A stretch of DNA of 13,106 bases from contig CAMIXP010000025.1 in assembly GCA_946402785.1 (NCBI GenBank), forward strand, positions 1 through 13,106, given 5' to 3'. This DNA is from an uncultured Caryophanales bacterium (lineage in GTDB: Bacteria > Bacillota_I > Bacilli_A > RF39 > UBA660). Made by a program: the position numbers and the translations under genes. Positions 1-6,361 of this stretch are shown in pieces. How positions within the stretch are numbered: position 1 is the stretch's first letter; the number at the start of each line of letters is the position of its first letter. The notes below the pieces were generated by a model. That model saw nothing but the letters and a program-made list of their open reading frames with translations, was not told where the DNA came from and did no database searches.

Positions 1-1510
1 TTGTGGTTGTCGTTGTTGTTGTGGTTCCTGTTGTCGTTCCACCAGTAGTTGTTCCACCTGTCGTAGTTCCTCCTGTAGTAGTGCCACCCGTTGTCGTACC
101 TCCGGTTGTTGTTCCTCCCGTAGTGGTTCCACCTGTCCATGTTGTTCCACCTGTTGTCGTTCCACTTGTTGTATCTCCTGTTGTCGTTGTTGTTGTCGTT
201 GTTGTCGTATCTGTTTCTTCTGTTTTTGTCTCTTCTGGTAATCCAATTGGAATGAATCCTTTTAATTCAGCATCTTCTACAATGGATCCAGAAGCTTTTC
301 CATTTGCTAAATCATTATCTAAATCGACAACTGCTTGTGTATAACTCATAATCGAATCTGTTTCTAGTAATAAGTCATTCATTAAGCTTCCTACAATATC
401 GTAGTAAGCATTTAAGTATCCTGCGATACATCCTGGGATACCGCTTGTTGAACGGCATGTCATATTTCCACATGAATCTAAGAAAGAGGAAGATTTAATC
501 ATCGCTCTTATACTGTTCATTTGATCGAAGGCATAGGTGTGATTTGTTTCCATTACTACGCCTTGTAGCTGTTTTGGTTCTATTGATTTAAATACAGCAT
601 ATTTTTCTTGAACCGGACTTGCTACCTTTTTAATATCAAAAGAATCTACTGCTTTCAATTTTGCTAAATCTGGTACTCTTACCAATAATGCTCCGGAAGC
701 TAAGTCTTCATAGTTCATTCCTTGATATTCTTTTAATTCTGAATTATATCTTATTAATTTATAATTTGGTGAATAATTGTCTCCAGGGTCTTGATTGAAA
801 TTATCTGCATATCCTAATAAATAGTCAACCATTCCACTTGTTAAGACATCGGCATTGGTTCTAATGTGTACACTTCCAGAGTTTCCAGAATAAGCTGTTC
901 CTAGGAAATAAGCATTCATTCCTGCTTCTGTCATTCCGGCAATTTCTTTTGCCATATCAATATGGAATCCTTTTTGAGGAGCTACGAAAATAACTTGGGA
1001 ATTACTTTTAATTAAACCATCACGGTTTGATTCATCCTTATTATATTTATAGTTTCCTTCTCCATAAGGTTCACAAGAAATAACGGTTGAAACTACATCT
1101 GGATGGTTATCCTCGAAGCTTTCTGTTCTACCAATTCCTAAATAACCACTGGCACTGAAACATACTGTTACGTTGTTTGTAACATTCATGTTAGCACCTT
1201 GTGCCATTTTATATCCGACTTCAATCGCGTTTTGATGGTCACTACAGCTGGCAGCTATGGTAATTGGGTATTCTGGTGGATTTCCTCCATGGATTCTATC
1301 TCTGATTCTAGCAGCATCGTTTCCTGATCCTCCTGAACCTGGGATATAAGATAACATACCAACATTTCCTGTTACATTTGCTGGTAAATACATCTCATCT
1401 CCGTTGCTTCCTTTAACGTAATATCCTTTTACTTCACCATTTACTGTGATCTCTTCGTATTTTGAAACTCCCCCTGGAAAATTACTTTTTAAATATTCTC
1501 CGACGTTCAT
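1..1510 (-). CDS. Large Thr-tailed protein with alpha/beta-hydrolase-like domain, partial at the left edge
   Basis: An open frame of 503 codons runs from ATG 1510 off the left edge, so the C-terminus is missing. I do not recognise the gene. Residues about 50-235 alternate beta strands and helices like an alpha/beta hydrolase: MLSYIPGSGGSG (52-63) resembles an oxyanion-hole loop, VCFSAS (116-121) a nucleophile elbow with Ser119 as the likely nucleophile, and His215 is a candidate catalytic His. Residues about 325-405 are helical (FDQMNSIRAMI, YLNAYYDIVGSLMNDLLLE). From residue 435 on it is almost pure Thr and Gly, with TTTGG repeats. The N-terminus (MNVGEYLKSNF) is not a signal peptide and no membrane segment is visible. 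The start is supported by GGTGAT three bases before ATG and by a promoter just upstream. It has its own promoter behind the csaA terminator. The hydrolase assignment is a fold-level guess; export or surface location is inferred from the Thr-rich tail only. Confidence 0.8.
   Translation of the reverse strand, partial: MNVGEYLKSNFPGGVSKYEEITVNGEVKGYYVKGSNGDEMYLPANVTGNVGMLSYIPGSGGSGNDAARIRDRIHGGNPPEYPITIAASCSDHQNAIEVGYKMAQGANMNVTNNVTVCFSASGYLGIGRTESFEDNHPDVVSTVISCEPYGEGNYKYNKDESNRDGLIKSNSQVIFVAPQKGFHIDMAKEIAGMTEAGMNAYFLGTAYSGNSGSVHIRTNADVLTSGMVDYLLGYADNFNQDPGDNYSPNYKLIRYNSELKEYQGMNYEDLASGALLVRVPDLAKLKAVDSFDIKKVASPVQEKYAVFKSIEPKQLQGVVMETNHTYAFDQMNSIRAMIKSSSFLDSCGNMTCRSTSGIPGCIAGYLNAYYDIVGSLMNDLLLETDSIMSYTQAVVDLDNDLANGKASGSIVEDAELKGFIPIGLPEETKTEETDTTTTTTTTTTGDTTSGTTTGGTTWTGGTTTGGTTTGGTTTGGTTTGGTTTGGTTTGGTTTGTTTTTTTT
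38..175 (-). repeat. 15-base tandem repeats encoding TTTGG
   Basis: Seven or eight near-tandem 15-base units encode Thr-Thr-Thr-Gly-Gly on the minus strand. One unit carries an inserted Trp-containing variant (TTWT, codons at 134-145), and the first unit is degenerate (Ser-Gly). It is flanked by Thr homopolymers at about 179-208 and 2-25. Codons within the units differ mainly at third positions (ACA/ACC/ACT/ACG; GGA/GGT/GGC), so the protein pattern is better conserved than the DNA. Such Thr/Gly repeats are typical of flexible, often glycosylated, stalks or linkers in surface proteins. Confidence 0.9.
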
Positions 1511-1526
1511 ATTATCACCCAATAAT

Positions 1527-1555
1527 AATATACCAAACTTCCCTTTCAAAGTAAA
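1527..1555 (-). promoter_or_regulatory. Predicted promoter of the Thr-tailed protein gene
   Basis: On the minus strand a -35 box TTTACT (1555-1550) and a -10 box TATATT (1532-1527) are 17 bases apart. The ATG follows 16 bases after the -10, implying a very short leader with GGTGAT as ribosome binding site. The -35 starts one base after the T-tract side of the csaA terminator. It is a pattern match only. Confidence 0.5.
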
Positions 1556-1579
1556 ATAAAAGAACCATATTTGGTTCTT
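1556..1579 (-). terminator. Intrinsic terminator after csaA
   Basis: The 8-base perfect inverted repeat AAGAACCA (1560-1567) / TGGTTCTT (1572-1579), with loop TATT, lies 3 bases beyond the csaA stop codon. On the minus strand the stem is followed by TTATTTT, a broken T-tract. It should end the sipW-csaA transcript. Confidence 0.7.
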
Positions 1580-1582
1580 AGT

Positions 1583-1912
1583 TTACCCTAATTTGTCACC
1601 ATTTTTTACTGGTTGATCAGGAGTCATTAAAACAACTCCTTGATCACTGTATGTTCCTAGTACTAATACTTCTGATAAAAAGTTGGCAATTTGTCTCGGT
1701 GGAAAGTTTACGACTGCGAGTACTTGCTTTCCTATTAAGTCTTCTGGTTGATATACTTGTGTTATTTGGGCAGATGATTTTTTGATACCAATTCCCTCTC
1801 CTAAATCTACTTTTAATTGATAGGCCGGTTTCTTAGCATTTACAAAAACTTTTGCTTCTACAATTGTCCCTACTCGTATATCTAATTTTAAAAAGTCATC
1901 GAATGTCGCCAT
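1583..1912 (-). CDS. csaA: CsaA-type tRNA-binding domain protein
   Basis: The protein of about 109 residues is one tRNA-binding (OB-fold) domain of the CsaA/TRBP family, full length for CsaA. It starts MATFDDFLKLDIRVGTI and carries the family-typical blocks KKSSAQIT, AVVNFPPRQIANF and SEVLVLG, ending PVKNGDKLG. CsaA proteins are cytoplasmic, usually dimeric, bind tRNA-like RNA and have been described as chaperone-like in Bacillus; the exact physiological role is unclear. The frame extends upstream to ATG 1942 (a Lys/Arg-rich extension) and also has an ATG at 1918. I chose 1912 because homologues begin Met-Ala/short residue-Asp-Asp-Phe, but 1918 fits the AAAGAAGA ribosome-binding-like stretch equally well. 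The gene overlaps the 3' end of the sipW-type gene by about 17 bases, so translation is probably coupled. A terminator follows. Confidence 0.92.
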   Translation of the reverse strand: MATFDDFLKLDIRVGTIVEAKVFVNAKKPAYQLKVDLGEGIGIKKSSAQITQVYQPEDLIGKQVLAVVNFPPRQIANFLSEVLVLGTYSDQGVVLMTPDQPVKNGDKLG

Positions 1913-2396
1913 ACTCATTCTTCTTTCTTTCTTTTTTTTCATAATTTAATAAATAAGCTGCGACATAAATAGCAATTATTATCGTAACAAAGATAGCTTT
2001 TGCAGTTGCTCCTTGAAGATTTGCAGAGATATAACCAACTTTTGGAACTAGAAATACCATTTTTCCCATAAATTCATTTTTGGTAATTCTCAACCTGTCT
2101 TGATTATTATTGGCATCTCCTTTTGTAATCAATCCTTCTTCTGTTTTTCCCACAACTCTGTGGATTACTTTTTGTCTTGGTTCTTTATAAACAATAATAT
2201 CTTGTTTTTGTACTTTTTCATATGGATATCTCGTGTTGATAAAACAAACATCTCCAATTCCAATCGCTGGAATCATAGAACCAGATGTCACAACTGTTGG
2301 TCGTATTCCTAATAAATATAGAGCAATTGTTAAAACTCCTACAATTGTTACAAAACAAGTAATAGTATTTAAAAGGAATCGAATTGTTTTTTTCAT
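1896..2396 (-). CDS. sipW: Signal peptidase I, SipW/ER type
   Basis: This 166-residue membrane serine protease cleaves signal peptides of exported proteins on the outer face of the membrane. A membrane segment spans about residues 9-30, followed by box B, TSGSMIPAIGIGD, with nucleophile Ser40. At the position of the bacterial general-base Lys it has His79 (KVIHRVVG), and then TKGDANNNQD (Asp94, Asp100). The Ser-His(-Asp) arrangement is that of SipW of Bacillus and the eukaryotic/archaeal enzymes, not the Ser-Lys dyad of SipS. A second membrane segment lies at about 133-151, ahead of a basic tail. The start has a good site, AGGTGAT, three bases before ATG. The gene is upstream of csaA and overlaps it. 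In Bacillus, SipW processes TasA-like matrix proteins, but no TasA-like cargo is visible here. Confidence 0.93.
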   Translation of the reverse strand: MKKTIRFLLNTITCFVTIVGVLTIALYLLGIRPTVVTSGSMIPAIGIGDVCFINTRYPYEKVQKQDIIVYKEPRQKVIHRVVGKTEEGLITKGDANNNQDRLRITKNEFMGKMVFLVPKVGYISANLQGATAKAIFVTIIIAIYVAAYLLNYEKKERKKNEYGDIR

Positions 2397-2430
2397 ACAA
2401 TCACCTATCTTTTTACTCTATTTTTATTAT

Positions 2431-2459
2431 TTCATAATCATTCTTAAAAAACAAGTTAA
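2431..2459 (-). promoter_or_regulatory. Weak candidate promoter of sipW-csaA
   Basis: On the minus strand TTAACT (2459-2454) and TATGAA (2436-2431) are 17 bases apart, each matching about four of six consensus bases. The -35 directly adjoins the stem of the terminator of the preceding gene. It is the weakest of the promoter calls in this window. Confidence 0.33.
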
Positions 2460-2480
2460 AAGACATACATCGTATGTCTT
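2449..2480 (-). terminator. Intrinsic terminator after the ttcA-like gene
   Basis: The 9-base perfect inverted repeat AAGACATAC (2460-2468) / GTATGTCTT (2472-2480) has a 3-base loop. It overlaps the stop codon of the ttcA-like gene (2479-2481). On the minus strand the stem runs into CTTTTAACTTG and then a longer T-run, a moderately good U-tract. Confidence 0.7.
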
Positions 2481-3306
2481 ATTTTTTATCATAATTCTTT
2501 AGGAAACTCTCATATTCTCGATTTTTTTTGGTTCCTAAAACACAATCTAAGTTTACATTATCTAACGCTTTAAAAATGTTGTAGTCAATTCGATCATTTT
2601 TCTTTCTTAATTCTTTGACTAGTTTTTTCATTTCTTTTCTTTTACTTTTTTCTTCATCTACATAAGTTGTCTCTTCTGTAAACTTACAAGCACAATTTAA
2701 AAATTTAAGATTATTAAATTTAACCCATTGTAGGATATCTTCTTCTCTTATTTGATAAAGAGGTCTAATTAATTCTAATCCTTCAAAATTATCACTATGT
2801 AGTTTTGGCATCATTGTTTTTACTTCTGATCCATAAAACATCGAAAGAAGTGTTGTTTCTATAACATCATCCATGTGATGGCCAAGAGCTATTTTATTAC
2901 ATCCTAATTCTTTTGCATGATTATATAGACATCCTCTTCTCATACGAGCACATAAGTAGCAAGGACTTCTATCGGTTTTCTCTACTACATCAAAAATATC
3001 ACTTTCAAATATTTCGATTGGGATATTCATTAATTTTGCATTTTTTTCAATTAATTCTCTATTTTTTTTGTTGTATCCAGGATCCATGCATACGTAGTGG
3101 GCAACAAATGGAAATTTTCCATGACGTTGTAGTTCTTGAATACATTTTGCAAGTAAGAAAGAATCTTTTCCACCACTAATGCATACCATAATATGATCAT
3201 TTTCTTGGATTAATTCATATTCTTGAACAGCACTTATAAATTTAGCCCAAATATCTTTTCGGAATTTCTTGATGATACTTCTTTCAATCTCTTGGTAATT
3301 CTCCAT
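2479..3306 (-). CDS. ttcA: TtcA-family PP-loop ATPase, probable tRNA 2-thiocytidine synthetase
   Basis: The 275-residue cytoplasmic enzyme belongs to the adenine-nucleotide alpha-hydrolase (PP-loop) family. TtcA adenylates cytidine 32 of certain tRNAs and inserts sulfur through a [4Fe-4S] cluster. The PP-loop SGGKDS is at residues 44-49 and GHHMDD at 142-147. PCYLC (Cys116, Cys119) and NCACKF (Cys205, Cys207) supply the three cluster-ligand cysteines known for TtcA, one of the last pair being the third. The frame extends to a GTG at 3315, but that GTG lies inside the AAGGAG ribosome binding site; ATG 3306, 8 bases after AAGGAG, is the real start. It is transcribed alone, from a strong promoter to its own terminator. 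The closest family is TtcA, but related PP-loop enzymes with other tRNA targets are possible. Confidence 0.82.
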   Translation of the reverse strand: MENYQEIERSIIKKFRKDIWAKFISAVQEYELIQENDHIMVCISGGKDSFLLAKCIQELQRHGKFPFVAHYVCMDPGYNKKNRELIEKNAKLMNIPIEIFESDIFDVVEKTDRSPCYLCARMRRGCLYNHAKELGCNKIALGHHMDDVIETTLLSMFYGSEVKTMMPKLHSDNFEGLELIRPLYQIREEDILQWVKFNNLKFLNCACKFTEETTYVDEEKSKRKEMKKLVKELRKKNDRIDYNIFKALDNVNLDCVLGTKKNREYESFLKNYDKK

Positions 3307-3314
3307 AATCCCCA

Positions 3315-3320
3315 CTCCTT
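3315..3320 (-). promoter_or_regulatory. Ribosome binding site deciding the ttcA-like start
   Basis: AAGGAG on the minus strand overlaps the upstream GTG (3315-3313) and stands 8 bases before ATG 3306. It therefore rules out the GTG as the start. Confidence 0.85.
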
Positions 3321-3331
3321 AAACAGGTATA

Positions 3332-3360
3332 ATCTTACTGATTTTTTTCTTTTTTGTCAA
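3332..3360 (-). promoter_or_regulatory. Strong promoter of the ttcA-like gene
   Basis: On the minus strand a consensus -35 box TTGACA (3360-3355), a 17-base A-rich spacer and a -10 box TAAGAT (3337-3332) lie 25 bases before the start codon. The -35 begins one base after the T-tract of the terminator of the XRE gene. Confidence 0.78.
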
Positions 3361-3361
3361 T

Positions 3362-3389
3362 GAAAAAAGAATAAGCAATTGCTTATTCT
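3362..3389 (-). terminator. Intrinsic terminator after the XRE membrane protein gene
   Basis: The 22-base perfect palindrome AGAATAAGCAA/TTGCTTATTCT (3368-3389) is followed on the minus strand by TTTTTT (3367-3362). It overlaps the stop codon at 3383-3385. The stem and U-tract are both good. Confidence 0.85.
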
Positions 3390-4879
3390 AATTCATTTGT
3401 TTCTTCTTGATTTTCGTTTTCAATTCTTTTGTATTCGTCTAATTCCATTTTTGTATTTTCAAGTTCTTGTTTTGTCTCATTTAATTCATTTCTTAATTCT
3501 TGATTTTCTTCATTTAGTTGTCTTATATCATTATAATAATTTTCTTGGTTTGTTTTTAATTTTTCAATATTAGAAGCATTTGCGTAAACTTTGATGGTGT
3601 TAAAGTCTGGATAGAATGGATAAATCTTCTTTTCATTTAATCCTTTAATTTCTTCACGAACTAATTGCATTGGTCTGTCTGCATAATTATAGAAATTAAT
3701 ATTTCCATTTGGATTTACATTATAAGATGTGGTTAATTGTTTATCTGTTTCAATTTCTACTCGAATATTATCTCTTTCTTCAACAATATATTCTATTTGA
3801 AGATTATGATTTATGAAGCTATTTTCTTGCATATCAATTTCAAATGTTTTTACTTGTACTTCTTTTGGTTCATTAACAATATCAAAGTTCAAAGAACCGA
3901 TTGTTACCATACCAATACTCATACCAATTACTAAGATAGATGTTACAAAAGATATAATCATTAATTTCTTATTACTTTTTCTATTAAAGATAAAGTTAAA
4001 GAATAGAATAATGACAACACTTAAAGCTACTCCTGCGGATAGGAATCCTAAGAAGCATCCTAGGAAGAAGATTCCAGTTTTTACTACTAAGAAAGATAGT
4101 ACTAATCCCATTCCTATAAATACAAGTCCCATACATAAAGAAAATACAATCCATAGTACAAATAGTTTAATAAAGAATAAGAATACTTTTAATAAACCTT
4201 TTATAAAATGATAATCGCTATGTTTTGGATCTCTTACGATAATTTTACTTTCTTTCTTTAAATCTAATTTTTTATCTTTGTTTTCCACAACTTTATCTTC
4301 TTCTTTTTCTTTTTCCACTATTTCTTGTTGATAATAATTTAGATATCTTTCTTTAAAGATTCTTACCATAATAATGATACATACAATGAAAGCTACTAAT
4401 GTATAGACAGCTCCTAAGAAAGATCCAATATCATCATATATAAATGGTATATATCTTAGAGGTGTATGATCTAGAATCGTACTTAATAAAGCAAAGATAA
4501 TCGTACTTGCAATCCAAAGAATAATAGCAATTACACCTTGTTCAAATAAGCATTTACATTTATCTTTCAATTTCATTCTAACAAACATATTAATTGTGTC
4601 TGTTATGAATTTGAAGAATTCTTCTATATACTTATTCATGTTATTCTTAGTTTCTTCTTCTCCTTTTACTTCTTTTATATCACTATGTAATAGATCATCA
4701 ATATTGCAATTATATTTTTTACATATAGATATGATTTTATCCATTTCTGGATAAGCGGCTCCTGACTCCCATTTAGAAATTGCTTGACGGGATACTCCTA
4801 ATTCTTCTGCAAGTTGTTCTTGAGACAAATTATGTTCTTTACGAATTTTCTTGATGTTATCTGAGAAATTATTATTCAT
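3383..4879 (-). CDS. Membrane-anchored XRE-family regulator with C-terminal coiled coil
   Basis: The 498-residue protein begins with an XRE/Cro helix-turn-helix domain (residues 7-63), including LSQEQLAEELGVSRQAISKWE, which should bind DNA on the cytoplasmic side. About six hydrophobic segments follow: 116-136, 151-173, 228-250, 251-270, 271-298 and 306-330. A charged Lys/Glu linker (186-212) separates the second and third. Residues about 337-435 look beta-rich, loosely like DUF4097-type repeat domains, and residues about 438-498 are a strongly predicted coiled coil (LNEENQELRNELNETKQELE). The GTG at 4897 is not the start: AAAGGAG lies at 4894-4888, and ATG 4879 follows 8 bases later. The gene follows the GT39-like gene by 35 bases with no clear promoter between, so the two are probably cotranscribed. 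Target and signal are unknown; membrane sensing is inferred. Confidence 0.88.
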   Translation of the reverse strand: MNNNFSDNIKKIRKEHNLSQEQLAEELGVSRQAISKWESGAAYPEMDKIISICKKYNCNIDDLLHSDIKEVKGEEETKNNMNKYIEEFFKFITDTINMFVRMKLKDKCKCLFEQGVIAIILWIASTIIFALLSTILDHTPLRYIPFIYDDIGSFLGAVYTLVAFIVCIIIMVRIFKERYLNYYQQEIVEKEKEEDKVVENKDKKLDLKKESKIIVRDPKHSDYHFIKGLLKVFLFFIKLFVLWIVFSLCMGLVFIGMGLVLSFLVVKTGIFFLGCFLGFLSAGVALSVVIILFFNFIFNRKSNKKLMIISFVTSILVIGMSIGMVTIGSLNFDIVNEPKEVQVKTFEIDMQENSFINHNLQIEYIVEERDNIRVEIETDKQLTTSYNVNPNGNINFYNYADRPMQLVREEIKGLNEKKIYPFYPDFNTIKVYANASNIEKLKTNQENYYNDIRQLNEENQELRNELNETKQELENTKMELDEYKRIENENQEETNELE

Positions 4880-4887
4880 ACTTTTCT

Positions 4888-4894
4888 CTCCTTT
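4888..4894 (-). promoter_or_regulatory. Ribosome binding site deciding the XRE gene start
   Basis: AAAGGAG on the minus strand sits 8 bases before ATG 4879 and downstream of the in-frame GTG at 4897. It places the start at 4879. Confidence 0.85.
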
Positions 4895-4914
4895 CACCTA
4901 CCATTTTAGAATTT

Positions 4915-6276
4915 CTACCGGTTGCGTTCTACCAATTTTCGGTTGTTTTTTGTATAAAGTTGGTTGCATTTACACATAATCCATTCTAAACCAATTCCTA
5001 ACATGATGAAAGTAAGCATATGTAAATTGTATGCATATCGTGGTGATATTTCAATGAATAGATAGATTCCGTAATATAGGGCTAATAGTATTTTGATCAA
5101 TATAATTTTATCATTTTCTTCTTCTTTTCTTTTTGGAATTAAACTAATGACAAATAGAATCATAATGACATTTAAATATCCTTGATTAAAATGTTGAAGC
5201 CATCCATAAATCGAATTATTCCATTCATTTGTGATTCGTAAATCATAGTTTGTTTGGGTCCATAGAATAACTTCTTTCTTTAAGAATAATACTGGGAATT
5301 TTTTATAGTCTGTTTTGATTCGATTCATTAATAATTCTTTTTCTTCATTCGTATTGAAGTATGCTTGTACATCTTCTTCATTATAAATACCATTATGTTC
5401 ATCATTTAATCCACAATAGAATTTCCATAATGTTACATTTTTATCTAAATTATTCTCTACATTTTCGTGTAGTGGAGAATGAAGAATGATTTGTGACGTT
5501 AGATTTGTTAAGGCAAAGTATGTTACTAAAATGATTCCTAAATGAATACATTTCTTTTTCCAATTTCCTTTCTTTAAATAACATATTGTATAAACAATGA
5601 TTCCTAAAATGATAATAATGGATTCTGTTCTAAAGAAATTGGCAAGTGCTAGGAGGAATGCAATTAATAAAGCATTCTTCCAATTTTCTTCTTTGGATAC
5701 CATTATGTAAATTACTACTAATGTTAATAAAGCTGGAATATGTTGATTGGTTAATACTGAATTTAAATATAAAGGATATAAATAGAATAAATAAGCAAAG
5801 GAAATAATTCTTGCGGTTTCTTCTTTTACTAGTTTTCTACTGATTAAATAGATCATGACTACAATTAAGGAAGTATAAATACTATTCATGATTTTTAAGA
5901 TTAAGACATCATTTACAATCTTTAATAGTACTGTTTGATATAAGACTAGTCCTAATTGAAATGGATATGTTTGGAAATAGAATCCTTTCATGAATTCTGT
6001 GCTTCCTATTAGTAGACTTCTACTTGCCTCTAACATGGTTTTAAAGTCATCTGCTATTTCTACTTTTAAAACAAGTGTTGTTACGAGACGTATTAAAAAT
6101 GCTACGACAAATAAAAATATTGGATAATGTTTTATCTCTGCTTTCTTATAATAAAAATAGAAAAATAATAATATAGGTATTGTAATTAAAATCGATAATT
6201 TTTCTTTTTCAAATGGTAATAATACCAAAAACATACATAATAAAATGTATTCTGCAATCTTGATTAACTTCTTCAT
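4915..6276 (-). CDS. GT39/PMT-like membrane glycosyltransferase
   Basis: This 453-residue polytopic membrane protein has about ten hydrophobic segments. It looks like a GT-C fold glycosyltransferase (family GT39/ArnT/PMT), which transfers sugars from polyprenyl-phosphate donors on the outer face of the membrane. The first periplasm-facing loop carries the acidic pair Asp76-Asp77 (VEIADDF), where this superfamily has its catalytic Asp. FRTES (215-219) and EISPRY (409-414) are the other recognisable polar motifs. A soluble loop covers about residues 265-335. ATG 6276 is preceded by AAGGG five bases away and by a strong promoter. It shares a divergent promoter region with the GtrII-LCP operon and is followed by the XRE gene. 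The acceptor (protein, teichoic acid or polysaccharide) cannot be told. Confidence 0.75.
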   Translation of the reverse strand: MKKLIKIAEYILLCMFLVLLPFEKEKLSILITIPILLFFYFYYKKAEIKHYPIFLFVVAFLIRLVTTLVLKVEIADDFKTMLEASRSLLIGSTEFMKGFYFQTYPFQLGLVLYQTVLLKIVNDVLILKIMNSIYTSLIVVMIYLISRKLVKEETARIISFAYLFYLYPLYLNSVLTNQHIPALLTLVVIYIMVSKEENWKNALLIAFLLALANFFRTESIIIILGIIVYTICYLKKGNWKKKCIHLGIILVTYFALTNLTSQIILHSPLHENVENNLDKNVTLWKFYCGLNDEHNGIYNEEDVQAYFNTNEEKELLMNRIKTDYKKFPVLFLKKEVILWTQTNYDLRITNEWNNSIYGWLQHFNQGYLNVIMILFVISLIPKRKEEENDKIILIKILLALYYGIYLFIEISPRYAYNLHMLTFIMLGIGLEWIMCKCNQLYTKNNRKLVERNR

Positions 6277-6296
6277 TCTATCCCTTCTTTACTTAG

Positions 6297-6325
6297 ATAA
6301 TATCATAACTGTTCTTTCTTTTCAA
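6297..6325 (-). promoter_or_regulatory. Promoter of the GT39-like and XRE genes
   Basis: On the minus strand TTGAAA (6325-6320) and TATTAT (6302-6297) are exactly 17 bases apart, with a TGA (extended -10, TGN) directly before the -10. The start codon lies 20 bases downstream, so the leader is short. It overlaps the upstream part of the divergent plus-strand promoter. Confidence 0.78.
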
Positions 6326-6334
6326 ACTCTATTG

Positions 6335-6343
6335 TGGTAGAAT
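6335..6343 (+). promoter_or_regulatory. Candidate extended -10 promoter of the GtrII-LCP operon
   Basis: TGG TAGAAT (TGN plus -10, 6335-6343) stands 18 bases before ATG 6362. The -35 region (TTTCTT, 6315-6320) is poor, so the call rests on the extended -10 and the position. The ribosome binding site AGGTGA is at 6350-6355. Confidence 0.42.
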
Positions 6344-6361
6344 AATTCTAGGTGAAAAAGG

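Noticed and set aside
38..175. Short direct repeats suggesting a CRISPR array
   Set aside because: The units are 15 bases with no spacers, and they encode in-frame TTTGG peptide repeats.
3..344. Plus-strand reading frame rich in Val and Pro (VVVPP repeats)
   Set aside because: It is the antisense image of the Thr/Gly repeat codons of the minus-strand gene; it has no start context and no plausible protein composition.
325..505. Helical segment of the Thr-tailed protein as a definite WXG/LXG type VII secretion domain
   Set aside because: No clear WXG turn or YxxxD/E motif is present at the expected place, so it is kept only as a possibility in the findings.
2100..2502. Ile/Phe-rich frames on both strands over the signal peptidase gene
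   Set aside because: They overlap a clearly recognised gene in other frames and arise from AT-rich codons.
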